NCBI RefSeq assembly: GCF_001420915.1
Contig: NZ_CP013021.1
Coordinates: forward strand, 2,894,001-2,958,000
Length of the DNA: 64,000 nt
Reading direction: 5' to 3'
Source: Agarivorans gilvus
GTDB taxonomy: Bacteria; Pseudomonadota; Gammaproteobacteria; Enterobacterales; Celerinatantimonadaceae
The notes under the pieces were generated by a model. That model saw nothing but the letters and a program-made list of their open reading frames with translations, did not search any database and was not told where the DNA came from. Each line of letters begins with the position of its first letter. The first letter of the stretch is position 1. Made by a program: the position numbers and the translations under genes. Positions 8,784-17,309 of this stretch are shown here, in pieces.

Positions 8784-9996
8784 TCTAGCTTGGCATAGCC
8801 TTTGGGCACGGCGCGGTACGGCCTTATTAAGCCTGCTAACCATTGCCTTAAGCGTGGCTTTATTACTGGGAGTGGAGAATCTACGTACTCAGGCTAAGTC
8901 GAGTTTTGCTTCCACTATCTCTGGCACTGATTTGATCGTAGGCGCGCGTAGTGGCCCCACTCAGTTGTTATTGTATTCGGTGTTTCGCATCGGCAATGCA
9001 ACCAATAATATTTCTTGGGATAGTTACCAGCAAATCACTCAGCAGCCAACGGTAAAATGGGCCATTCCTATCTCTTTAGGTGACTCGCACCGCGGTTATC
9101 GAGTAATGGGCACCACTAACAGTTTCTTTGAGCATTACCAATATGCCAATAAGCAGCCGCTGCGCTTTGCTCAAGGTCGGGCTTTAGAAAATACCTATGA
9201 CGTGGTTTTGGGGGCTGAAGTTGCCCGTAAACTGCAGTATCACTTAGGTGACAAGATAGTGGTGGCTCATGGTTTAGCGGCGGTGAGCTTTGTTAATCAT
9301 GAGCATTACCCTTTTGTGGTGAGTGGCATTTTGCAGCCCACCGGCACGCCGGTAGATCGCAGTGTGATCACCTCTCTAGCCGGCATTGAAGCGATCCATT
9401 TACCACCTCAGCAGCAAGCTTATAGCGAGCAGCAGCTAACTCCGAGCAGCATTACGGCGATGATGCTGGGTACTCAGTCTAAGTTGCAAATTTTTAGCCT
9501 TCAGCGACAAATCAATGAATATAAAGGCGAAGCCTTGCTGGCGATTTTGCCTGGGGTAGCCCTGCAAGAGTTATGGGGTATTTTAAGTATTGCCGAAAGC
9601 GCCTTGTTAGCGGTATCAATTTGTGTGGTGATCACTGGTTTGATGAGTATGTTAAGTACTTTGATGGTGAGCTTAAAAGAGCGCCGTAGGGAGATGGCCA
9701 TATTACGTTCGGTGGGCGCGAAACCGCGACACATTTTTGGTTTACTGTTGCTAGAAGCACTGCTGCTAAGCGTGTTGGGGGCCTTGTTGGGCCTACTGAG
9801 TATGTATCTCATTTTAGCCGCAGCGAAGCCCCTATTATTGAGTCAATTTGGCTTTTACTTGGTACTTACTTGGCCCAGCCTACAACAGCTGTACCTGTTA
9901 TTAGCTGTGGTGATAGTGGGCTTTATTGCTGGAGTGCTGCCGGCATGGCGAGCTTATCGCTATTCTTTAAGTGACGGCATGAGCATTAGAATTTAG
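8770..9996 (+). CDS. ABC transporter permease, FtsX/MacB family (Zrg-like operon)
   Basis: This 408-residue protein has one N-terminal membrane helix (about 15-35), a large periplasmic region, and three C-terminal helices (about 270-400) containing the FtsX signature ERRREMAILRSVGAKPRHIF. This 1+3 topology is typical of MacB/LolC-like permeases. The ATG at 8770 is preceded at 5 bases by a strong GGGAGG, which favours it over the in-frame GTG at 8764. With the upstream ATPase it would form a complex acting on periplasmic or envelope zinc proteins such as the DUF2796 product. That role is inferred. Confidence 0.87.
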   Translation: MSLLNLAWHSLWARRGTALLSLLTIALSVALLLGVENLRTQAKSSFASTISGTDLIVGARSGPTQLLLYSVFRIGNATNNISWDSYQQITQQPTVKWAIPISLGDSHRGYRVMGTTNSFFEHYQYANKQPLRFAQGRALENTYDVVLGAEVARKLQYHLGDKIVVAHGLAAVSFVNHEHYPFVVSGILQPTGTPVDRSVITSLAGIEAIHLPPQQQAYSEQQLTPSSITAMMLGTQSKLQIFSLQRQINEYKGEALLAILPGVALQELWGILSIAESALLAVSICVVITGLMSMLSTLMVSLKERRREMAILRSVGAKPRHIFGLLLLEALLLSVLGALLGLLSMYLILAAAKPLLLSQFGFYLVLTWPSLQQLYLLLAVVIVGFIAGVLPAWRAYRYSLSDGMSIRI

Positions 9997-10007
9997 GAAT
10001 AATACAG

Positions 10008-10487
10008 ATGAAGTTAACGCATTACCTATTGCTGTTGTTGCTAGTGAGCCTGCGCTCATTTGCCGACGGTATCGACATTTGGGAGCAGTTGCTACCCGAA
10101 AATGAACGACAAATGGCCATGCCTGAGATCAATCATGATGCGCCCTTAGGAGAGGCTAGCCAGCAAAACCTTAACGTGAGTGTGAATCCAGAATTAGACG
10201 GTCAGTCTTTGCGGATCCCCGGTTTTGTGGTGCCTTTAGACAGCGAAGGGGAAGTGGTGAAGGAGTTTTTGTTGGTGCCCTATTTTGGCGCTTGTTTGCA
10301 TTATCCGCCACCGCCGCCCAATCAAATTGTTTATGTGCGTTACAGTCAGGGTTTACAACTGGAAGACTTGTGGCAGCCGGTGTGGGTAGAAGGCACCATT
10401 CATACTCAAATCCAAACAGTAGAAGGTGTGGCAACGGCGGGCTATTCAATTAATGAAGCGAAGTCCATCGTTCTATACACCGACTAA
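10008..10487 (+). CDS. DUF3299 periplasmic protein (Zrg-like operon)
   Basis: This 159-residue protein has a signal peptide (MKLTHYLLLLLLVSLRSFAD). The core reads LRIPGFVVPLDSEGEVVKEFLLVPYFGACLHYPPPPPNQIVYV, which is diagnostic of DUF3299; the CxHxPPPPPNQ segment looks like a metal site. It lies 11 bases after the permease gene and closes the operon, as DUF3299 genes do behind DUF2796-ABC genes in vibrios. It probably acts with the same metal-handling machinery. No catalytic activity is established. Its stop overlaps by 4 bases the end of the convergent gene on the minus strand. Confidence 0.85.
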   Translation: MKLTHYLLLLLLVSLRSFADGIDIWEQLLPENERQMAMPEINHDAPLGEASQQNLNVSVNPELDGQSLRIPGFVVPLDSEGEVVKEFLLVPYFGACLHYPPPPPNQIVYVRYSQGLQLEDLWQPVWVEGTIHTQIQTVEGVATAGYSINEAKSIVLYTD

Positions 10488-10729
10488 TCGAGCACAATAC
10501 TTAGGGCGATGTATGGCACTAAGTAAAACGCGATAATCGCTGTTTTATAGAGTGCTAGCCCTAAGTAGTGAAAGCGGTCGAACTTTTCTTCGCTTAACTT
10601 AAACCACCTGGCGTGCAGTTTATAAGTCCAGTCATGGGCAAGGGTTAAAAATGCGAACCAGTATAATAATACCGCGATGTTGATAAGGGCTCCCCAGCCC
10701 AAAGCACTGCGGATCAGTTCTAATTCCAT
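10484..10729 (-). CDS. small two-helix membrane protein (DUF6868-like)
   Basis: This 81-residue protein has two hydrophobic helices, about residues 12-32 (LGWGALINIAVLLYWFAFLT) and 56-79 (LGLALYKTAIIAFYLVPYIALSI). They are joined by a charged loop, HDWTYKLHARWFKLSEEKFDRFHY. This resembles a widespread family of small marine-bacterial proteins, DUF6868, of unknown function. It ends 4 bases inside the convergent DUF3299 gene. Its promoter would lie between it and the DUF2914 gene on the same strand. Confidence 0.6.
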   Translation of the reverse strand: MELELIRSALGWGALINIAVLLYWFAFLTLAHDWTYKLHARWFKLSEEKFDRFHYLGLALYKTAIIAFYLVPYIALSIVLD

Positions 10730-10773
10730 GGCTCCACCTTCATTACTCTGTGTGGCGCTAGTCTGTCAATCGA

Positions 10774-11687
10774 CTATTGCACTTTAAAGTATTGCTCGAA
10801 AATTAATTGTTGCTGGTGAAAAATGGCGACTCGCCATTGACCACGGCTGCGCTTATCAAACTGTTTGCTAGCATAAGTACGCCAACGTGGACCGCCTATC
10901 GCCAGTTCAACAGAGGCTTGTAGCTGTTGTTGTTTATACCAGTGTACCTCTACCGTTTGCCTTTGCATTTGCCTTAACTCAATAAATAAATACAGCTTGT
11001 TAAGCTGGCTTAAGTCTAGGCCTTCAAGCTCATCCTGTGGTTCTCGCTGTTTAATGTTGGATGTTAGCTGCGCCCGCACCAGTTGTTGGTTGAACCACGA
11101 ATGTTGGCTGGGTTCCTTGGTAATACTGGCAAGGTCGCTGGTGGCGGGTGCTGACTCTGCTGGCTTGCTTAAGCTAGCCGCTGGCTGGTCATGAGTTGTT
11201 TGCGTATTGCTGGCGGTACTGGCTGGTTCGGTTGGCTTAGGCGCAGCTGGAGTCTCTTCCTTGTTGTTCTCTTCGCGCAGACTCATGCTACTCAGTGGGC
11301 TGGATTTTACTGGTGGTAGAGTGTCAGCACGGGTCTCGCTGTTAATTGGTTGCGCTGCATTATTGGTGTTGGGCGAGGCGCTGGGCGGCACTTTGTGCTG
11401 ATTGTTTTGAGGGCCGCTAGTACTGCTTATCAAATCTGCCGCATCGTTAGACATCGGCGCCGCTGCGTTCTCAGACGGCTCGGGCATGCCGTCATTTTGT
11501 TCAATAGATTGTGCGGTTAAGGGCTGAACGAAATATATGATGGCAACGAGTAAGCTTAGGCAGAGCAGTATTGCGCCGCTAATTTTTCGCAGGTCAAAAG
11601 GGGTTTAGGGGCGCTGACAATGGGCTGGGCAGAGGCCGTCGGCGGTTTAGCTTTAAGTTTAATCGATATTTTAATTTGTTCAGCCAT
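10774..11687 (-). pseudogene. DUF2914 domain membrane protein, interrupted by one missing base
   Basis: The C-terminal part (frame open from 11487) ends in a DUF2914 domain with GGPRWRTYASKQFDKRSRGQWRVAIF. Upstream, a frame starting at the ATG 11685-11687 (MAEQIKISIKLKAKPP) runs into a stop at 11556. The two join if one base is added at the T4/C4 run (plus-strand aaaagggg, 11596-11603). The repaired protein has about 304 residues: a short basic cytoplasmic front, a membrane helix (GAILLCLSLLVAIIYFV), a Ser/Thr/Ala/Pro-rich linker and the DUF2914 domain. I think the gene is intact in life and the base is a sequencing loss, but real mutation cannot be excluded. No good ribosome site precedes the ATG. 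Confidence 0.7.
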
Positions 11688-11997
11688 GAGAGAGAAAGCA
11701 CCATAGGTCCGTTTGATACTGGCAAGCCATTTTAGCCTGTAAGGGCAAAGCCTGCCACGGCTTTGCTTTGGCTTAGTTCTAAATATTCAGATTTAGTCTA
11801 AGTGTTCATTATAAGTTCCATTGTTAATCTGACTAATATGCCAAACAAAATCTTATATTTTTAACTGATTGATTTTTATGGATATGGTTTGTTGTTGCAA
11901 TGTTCTTTTGTTGATTGGTGTTAAATATATTTTACATTCTTCGTTTGCTATGCCACCTTAGCTTTATATGTTTAATGGATGAAAAGGAAGTTTGTCG
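11688..11997. other. intergenic region upstream of puuD
   Basis: About 310 bp, AT-rich towards the right, between divergent genes. It must hold promoters for both the DUF2914 gene and puuD, and a good AAGGAAG ribosome site precedes puuD. I see no convincing operator or RNA gene in it. Confidence 0.5.
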
Positions 11998-12741
11998 ATG
12001 TCTCAGGGTGCAAAGCAACCATTAATTGGGGTGATTACTTGCCACAAGCCGCAAGGGCTTTATCAGGTACAAACGGTTAATGAGTTTTACCTGAATGTGA
12101 TAGCAGACTTTGGGGCGGCCCCAATTATCTTGCCTCACCAGCTGCAAGGCGAAAGCCTACACGCGGTACTCTCGCAACTCGATGGCGTATTATTAACCGG
12201 TAGCCATTCTAACGTAGAGCCCCGCCTATATGGGGCCACCCATGATGAGCCGCGCTTAGACCCAGGCCGCGACCAACTGGCTTTTGCCATTGTGGCTTAT
12301 GCCAAGCAGCATGGTCTGCCGGTGTTAGGTATTTGCCGTGGTTTTCAGGAAATGAACGTTGCTCTGGGTGGCAGTTTGCATCACAAGGTTTATCAACTGG
12401 GTGGCTGCGTTGAACACCGCGAGCCAGAGAGCGACGACTTTGCGCTTAAATATGCCGAGCAGCATAGCCTAAAACTAGAACCCTTTAGCTGGCTAGGGCA
12501 ATGGCTAGACAGCGACAGCATTATGGTTAATTCACTGCATAACCAAGGCGTCAATCGGCTTGCCGAAGGTTTAGTGGTAGAAGCGAAAGCGGAAGATGGC
12601 TTAGTGGAAGCCTACCGCCTGCAAGATCATCCCTTCTTTTATGCCGTGCAATGGCATCCTGAATGGCAGGCTAGCGCCAAGCCGGTTTCTCAGGCGATAT
12701 TTAGTCATTTTGTGGCCGCTGCTGCGGCGCATGCTAGCTAA
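11998..12741 (+). CDS. puuD: gamma-glutamyl-gamma-aminobutyrate hydrolase
   Basis: This 247-residue class I glutamine-amidotransferase-like enzyme cleaves gamma-glutamyl-GABA to glutamate and GABA in the glutamylated putrescine pathway. The triad is visible: Cys113 in GICRGFQEMN, His220 and Glu222 in QWHPEW, with an oxyanion-type loop LLTGSHSNVEP near residue 68. Start: ATG 11998 sits 7 bases after AAGGAAG; the upstream in-frame TTG at 11992 lacks that spacing. The next gene, puuB, follows after 14 bp, so the pair forms an operon. The puuA synthetase and puuC dehydrogenase are not in this window. Confidence 0.92.
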   Translation: MSQGAKQPLIGVITCHKPQGLYQVQTVNEFYLNVIADFGAAPIILPHQLQGESLHAVLSQLDGVLLTGSHSNVEPRLYGATHDEPRLDPGRDQLAFAIVAYAKQHGLPVLGICRGFQEMNVALGGSLHHKVYQLGGCVEHREPESDDFALKYAEQHSLKLEPFSWLGQWLDSDSIMVNSLHNQGVNRLAEGLVVEAKAEDGLVEAYRLQDHPFFYAVQWHPEWQASAKPVSQAIFSHFVAAAAAHAS

Positions 12742-12755
12742 TCAAGGAGGTGACC

Positions 12756-14032
12756 GTGCAACAACATACCGAATCTTATTATGCGGCTAGCCGCAACAAT
12801 AGTCGTGAGTTTCCTCAGTTACAAAAGCAGCTACGCTGTGACGTCTGTATTATTGGCGCCGGTTTTAGCGGCTTGTCGTCGGCGCTGCATTTAGCAGAGA
12901 AAGGCTTCCATGTGGTGGTATTAGAAGCCGCTAAGGTGGGCTTTGGCGCGACGGGGCGTAATGGCGGGCAGATAGTGAATAGCTATAGCCGTGACGTGGA
13001 CGTAATTGAGCAGCGTTATGATCAAAAGACCGCTCAAGCCTTAAATGAAATGATTTTTGAGGGCGGCGAAATCATTCGCTCGCGGATTGCCCAATACAAC
13101 ATTGAATGTGATTATCAGCAGGGGGGATATTTGCCGCCCTTAACGCTAAGCAAATGCGTGGCTTAGCCGAGCAAAAAGCCAATTGGGAGCGCTTTGGCAA
13201 TCACCAATTACACCTGTTAGATAAGGACGAACTGAGCAAGCGGGTGGGCACCCAAGCCTATCAAGGTGGTTTGTTAGACATGAAGGGCGGCCACATTCAT
13301 CCGCTCAACTTGGCCTTGGGTGAAGCGGAAGCCATTTTAAGTTTGGGCGGCGAAATTTACGAGCAGTCTGCGGTAGTGAGTTATCAAGCGGGTGAACCGG
13401 CTACAGTGCTGACCGAGCAGGGCAAGGTGACGGCCAACTATGTGCTGTTTGCGGGCAATGCTTATCTTGGTGAACTAGAACCGAAGCTTAGCGATAAGGC
13501 GATCCGTTGTGGTACCCAAGTGGTGGCCACCGAACCTTTGAGTGAAGACCTATGCCAACAGTTGTTGGCGGAAAATGACTGCGTTGAAGACTGTAACTAC
13601 TTACTCGACTACTACCGTTTAACAGCCGATAGGCGCTTGTTGTTTGGCGGTGGCGTGGTTTATGGCGCTAAACCCTTGGCTTCTATAGAAAAGCAAATTC
13701 GACCCAAGTTTGAGGCCTTGTTCCCCCAACTTAAAGGCGTGGCGGTGGATTACGCGTGGACCGGTAATTTCCTATTAACTTACTCACGAATGCCGCAATT
13801 TGGCCGCCTAGATAGCAATATTTATTATTTGCAGGGCTACAGTGGTCACGGGGTAACTTGTACCCATCTAGCCGGTAAATTACTGGCTGAGGTGCTAAGC
13901 GACCAAGCACAGCGTTTCGATGTGTTTGCCTCGCTAAATCACTACCGTTTTCCCGGCGGGCGTCATTTGCAAGTGCCATTTACCGCTTTGGGTGCGGTGT
14001 ATTACAACCTGCGTGACAAGCTGGGTATTTAA
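12756..14032 (+). pseudogene. puuB: gamma-glutamylputrescine oxidase, interrupted by one missing G
   Basis: The first part has the FAD-binding motif GAGFSGLSSALHLAEKG and GFGATGRNGGQ; the second has GGLLDMKGGHIHPLNLALGEAE and a C-terminal GYSGHGV motif. These are the two halves of an FAD oxidase that converts gamma-glutamyl-putrescine to the aldehyde. They lie in different frames that meet near the run of six G at 13131-13136. A seventh G restores one frame of 425 residues, close to the 426 of the E. coli enzyme as I recall it. Start is GTG 12756, 5 bases after AAGGAGG. The gene is probably intact in life; as written it encodes a truncated protein. Confidence 0.85.
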
Positions 14033-14042
14033 GCGCCTAACC

Positions 14043-15044
14043 CTAGGCCTTGGGGGGCGCGACTGAGTCGCGCTTCACTAGGGTGGGAAGGTATTTATGC
14101 AAACTTGCCACCGGCTCTTGGTTAGCCAACTTTAGCGCCATCTCGGCGGCTTCCATCGCCATCATTTCAATCGGATAGCGCATGGTGGTGAGTTTGGGGC
14201 GTAAATAGCGCGACAATAATACATCATCGAAACCTACCACCGAAACATCCTCGGGAACCCGGTAACCGTTGTCGCAGAGTACCGTAATGACCCCTGAAGC
14301 CATGGCATCGTTATAGACGATGAGTGCGGTAAAATTAAGACCTCGAGCCAATAGATTCTGCGCGGCTTGCTCTCCACCAATTTCATTGGGTTCGGCACTG
14401 GCGATGGCTTGCTCATCAAAAGGTAAGCCCTGTTGCTGTAGGGCGCTTTGGATGCCGTTTAAGCGTAAGCGCGGATCTTCAATATCGTAGTTGCTGGTGA
14501 TGCAAGCAATGTTGCGGTGGCCCAGAGATAATAAGTGGCGGGCGGCGGCTTCTCCGCCGGCTTGGTTGTCTAACCATACGCAACGATGGGCGATGGCTGG
14601 AATATAACGGTTGATTAATACCAAACCGGGTACGGCTTCGGCGTAATCTAGCAGAGTTTGGTCACTTAAGGCCTTAGAGTGCACAACGATGGCTTCGCAG
14701 CGCTGCTCTAATAGGGTTTCAATGGCCCGTTGTTCGGTTTCGGCACTCACCAGCCCGTTACTGATCAACAGTTGAATATTGTTGCTCCGCGCTATCTTTT
14801 CGACCCCACCGGCCAAGGTGGCAAAAAACGGATCGGTGAGTTCACTAAATACCAGTCCAAGGGTGCGGTTGCTTTGAGTTACTAAGGCGCGGGCATTGGC
14901 ATTGGGGCGATAGCCTAAATCCAGCATAACCTGCTTAACCAGTTTACGGTTTTTGGCACTCACTTTAGGACCATTGTTGACCACTCGCGAAACCGTGGCA
15001 ACGGATACGCCGGCGGCGGCAGCGACGTCTTTTATAGTGGCCAT
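14043..15044 (-). CDS. LacI family transcriptional regulator
   Basis: This 333-residue regulator begins MATIKDVAAAAGVSVATVSRVVNNGPKVS, a textbook LacI helix-turn-helix and hinge start. The periplasmic-binding-like core includes RCVWLDNQAGGEAAARHLLSLGHRNI and the VSVVGFDDVLLSRYLRPKLTT motif. It is convergent with puuB and divergent from hemB. LacI proteins usually sense sugars; none of the close neighbours is a sugar gene, so its target is unclear. A palindrome with an AAACGTTT core 103 bp upstream is a likely autoregulatory operator. Confidence 0.9.
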   Translation of the reverse strand: MATIKDVAAAAGVSVATVSRVVNNGPKVSAKNRKLVKQVMLDLGYRPNANARALVTQSNRTLGLVFSELTDPFFATLAGGVEKIARSNNIQLLISNGLVSAETEQRAIETLLEQRCEAIVVHSKALSDQTLLDYAEAVPGLVLINRYIPAIAHRCVWLDNQAGGEAAARHLLSLGHRNIACITSNYDIEDPRLRLNGIQSALQQQGLPFDEQAIASAEPNEIGGEQAAQNLLARGLNFTALIVYNDAMASGVITVLCDNGYRVPEDVSVVGFDDVLLSRYLRPKLTTMRYPIEMMAMEAAEMALKLANQEPVASLHKYLPTLVKRDSVAPPKA

Positions 15045-15146
15045 GTATGCTCCATATTGCTTAAGTGATAGGACTGAAAAAATAGGCTAGCTAGACCCAT
15101 GCTTGAGGCTAACAAAGACCCTAATTTAGCAAATCTAGGTCAAGGT

Positions 15147-15159
15147 GGAAACGTTTTCC
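15147..15159. promoter_or_regulatory. candidate LacI-family operator
   Basis: GGAAACGTTTTCC has a perfect AAACGTTT core around a central CG and near-symmetric flanks, the standard shape of LacI/GalR-family operators. It lies 103 bp upstream of the LacI-type gene and 139 bp upstream of hemB. Binding is inferred. Confidence 0.5.
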
Positions 15160-15297
15160 TTTTTTACCTAGTGTTAAACTGTGGGCTTGGGCTGTTGCTG
15201 GTGGGAGTGGGTAAAAGTGGGCGCGGCACTTGCTCGTGTAGAGCTAGGCGCTTAAAGTAGCCCTAGATGTATAAAGATAACCAGTAAGGAGCGCTAA

Positions 15298-16299
15298 GTG
15301 AGCGTATCAAGAGCTTTTCCTGCCACCCGTATGCGTCGTATTCGTCGTTTTGATTTTTCTCGTCGTTTAGCTAGTGAAAACCAGCTTTCGGTAGATGATT
15401 TGATTTATCCAATGTTTGTGATTGAGGGCGAGAATAAAACCGAAAAGGTGGCCTCTATGCCGGGGGTTCAGCGCTTTAGTATCGACCTACTAGTTAAAGA
15501 AGCGGAGCACTTAGTGGCCTTGGGCGTGCCAATGGTGGCCTTATTTCCAGTGACGCCGAGTGAACATAAATCATTGCTGGCCGAGCAAGCCTATGCTGAA
15601 GACGCCTTGGCGCAACGAGCGGTGCGTGCCTTGAAGCAGGCCTTTCCTCAGTTAGGAGTGATGACCGACGTCGCTTTAGATCCTTTCACCACGCATGGTC
15701 AAGATGGCATCATTGATGCCCAAGGTTACGTACAAAATGATGTGACCACCGAAGTATTGGTGAAGCAGGCACTATCACATGCTGCCGCTGGCGCCGATGT
15801 GGTAGCACCTTCCGATATGATGGATGGACGCATTGCGGCGATCCGCGAAGCGCTAGAAGAGGCTGGGTACCATAACACCATGATTATGGCTTACTCGGCA
15901 AAATATGCTTCTCATTACTACGGCCCATTTCGCGATGCGGTTGGCAGCTCGGCTAATTTGAAAGGCGGTGATAAGAAGACTTATCAGATGGATCCGGCCA
16001 ATGGCCAGGAAGCCTTGCATGAAGTGGCGCTAGATATTGAAGAGGGCGCCGATATGGTGATGGTAAAACCCGGCATGCCGTATTTAGACGTTGTTCGCCA
16101 GGTTAAAGATACCTTTGCCGTACCTACTTTCGCTTATCAGGTGAGTGGTGAATATGCCATGCATAAAGCGGCCATTGAAAATGGTTGGTTGGCTGAACGC
16201 CCTGTGGTGATGGAGTCTTTGTTAGCCTTTAAACGCGCCGGTGCCGACGGCATTCTGACTTATTTCGCCAAAGATGTGGCTCAATGGTTAGCCGAATAA
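15298..16299 (+). CDS. hemB: delta-aminolevulinic acid dehydratase (porphobilinogen synthase), Mg-type
   Basis: This 333-residue enzyme condenses two 5-aminolevulinate molecules to porphobilinogen, the second step of haem synthesis after ALA formation. The two active-site lysines are K202 (AYSAKYAS) and K257 (MVKPGMPYLD). At the metal-switch region DVALDPFTTHGQDG the three zinc cysteines of the E. coli type are replaced by A126, D128 and D136, as in the Pseudomonas magnesium-dependent form. It starts with GTG 15298, 7 bases after AAGGA. It is monocistronic, ending in a strong hairpin at 16317. Confidence 0.96.
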   Translation: MSVSRAFPATRMRRIRRFDFSRRLASENQLSVDDLIYPMFVIEGENKTEKVASMPGVQRFSIDLLVKEAEHLVALGVPMVALFPVTPSEHKSLLAEQAYAEDALAQRAVRALKQAFPQLGVMTDVALDPFTTHGQDGIIDAQGYVQNDVTTEVLVKQALSHAAAGADVVAPSDMMDGRIAAIREALEEAGYHNTMIMAYSAKYASHYYGPFRDAVGSSANLKGGDKKTYQMDPANGQEALHEVALDIEEGADMVMVKPGMPYLDVVRQVKDTFAVPTFAYQVSGEYAMHKAAIENGWLAERPVVMESLLAFKRAGADGILTYFAKDVAQWLAE

Positions 16300-16316
16300 T
16301 TCCTCTTGCTCCGTAG

Positions 16317-16344
16317 CTCGCTGACGGTATAAACCGTCAGTGAG
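16317..16344. terminator. two-way hairpin terminator between hemB and the EamA gene
   Basis: A 12-bp stem (16317-16328 with 16333-16344, loop ataa, one G-T pair) lies between convergent genes. It is followed on the plus strand by a T-rich stretch interrupted by GCTGG. Confidence 0.55.
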
Positions 16345-16360
16345 TTGCTGGTTTTATTGC

Positions 16361-17260
16361 CTAGGAAAAGATCAATAAGCCACTGCCAATGACAACTAGG
16401 CCGGCGCTAAACCACGCCGAGCGAGTGGGGGCTTGTTTGGTGACCAGCCACAGCAGCGGTAGCACGAGTACTGGAGAGGTGGAAGATAACAAGGCCACTA
16501 CCGATACGTCGCCGTAACGCAGCGCAAATAGCATCAAGGTCATGCCCACGGCCATAGCCAAAAAACCATTGCTGGCGATCATCACAAATAAGCGACGGTT
16601 GAGCGGGCGTTGCGCTCGCGCTAGCTTATGGCCACTGAGCCAAAACAGCCAATGGGCGATGAATGCGCTGAGCATACGGATAGCCGAGCCTGCTACCGGA
16701 TCAATTTGGCTATATTCTGGCTGACTCATCAGTGGTTTTAGCATCACCGTGCCGATGCTTTGACACAGCGCCGCGGCGAGACCCAAGGCCAAGCCCACGT
16801 ACACTGGACCGGTAATACTCTCCCAACTGTGTTGTTCGGCGCGTCGACCAAAGCTTACCGCCAGTAATACCCCGCCAAATAAGCAAGCTGCGCCTAACAA
16901 GGACCAGCCCAGTAATTGTTCATTGAATAGCCATACCCCAAACAAGGCTGAGAAGGCCGCATGACAGGCAAACAGTAAGCTGGCTCGGCGTGGCCCAAAG
17001 CGATTCATACAAGCGAATAATGCAGTATCGCCAACAAATACCCCGACAAAACCGGATAGAGCGAACCAGCTGGCTTGCTGCAAACTAATGTATTGCCACT
17101 GGTTGTTGTATAAGCTGGCGCTAATCAGCATAAAACTCACCAAGCCCATGCGCCAACGGCTATAGGCAAAGGCGCCTAAGTGGCGACTGGGAGTGACCGA
17201 AATTAAGCTGGTGCCAGCCCAAAGGCAGGCGGCCAACAAGGCAAGCCATTCGTAGCTCAA
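16361..17260 (-). CDS. DMT superfamily transporter, EamA domain
   Basis: This 299-residue inner-membrane protein has about ten hydrophobic helices in two EamA repeats. The first includes GFVGVFVGDTALFACMNRFGPRRASLLFACHAAFSALFG; the second ends VALLSSTSPVLVLPLLWLVTKQAPT and GLVVIGSGLLIFS. EamA proteins are drug/metabolite exporters; the substrate is not readable from the sequence. It lies 49 bp upstream of the GGDEF gene on the same strand, in a head-to-tail order that allows but does not prove co-transcription. Confidence 0.85.
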   Translation of the reverse strand: MSYEWLALLAACLWAGTSLISVTPSRHLGAFAYSRWRMGLVSFMLISASLYNNQWQYISLQQASWFALSGFVGVFVGDTALFACMNRFGPRRASLLFACHAAFSALFGVWLFNEQLLGWSLLGAACLFGGVLLAVSFGRRAEQHSWESITGPVYVGLALGLAAALCQSIGTVMLKPLMSQPEYSQIDPVAGSAIRMLSAFIAHWLFWLSGHKLARAQRPLNRRLFVMIASNGFLAMAVGMTLMLFALRYGDVSVVALLSSTSPVLVLPLLWLVTKQAPTRSAWFSAGLVVIGSGLLIFS

Positions 17261-17309
17261 TGTATGCTCCTAAGTAGCAGTACTAATCAATAGTGAGGGC
17301 GGCGGAGAG

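Noticed and set aside
13120..13160. Programmed ribosomal frameshift in puuB
   Set aside because: No reason is known for programmed shifting in this enzyme family, no clear downstream stimulator structure was seen, and two more genes nearby show the same one-base loss.
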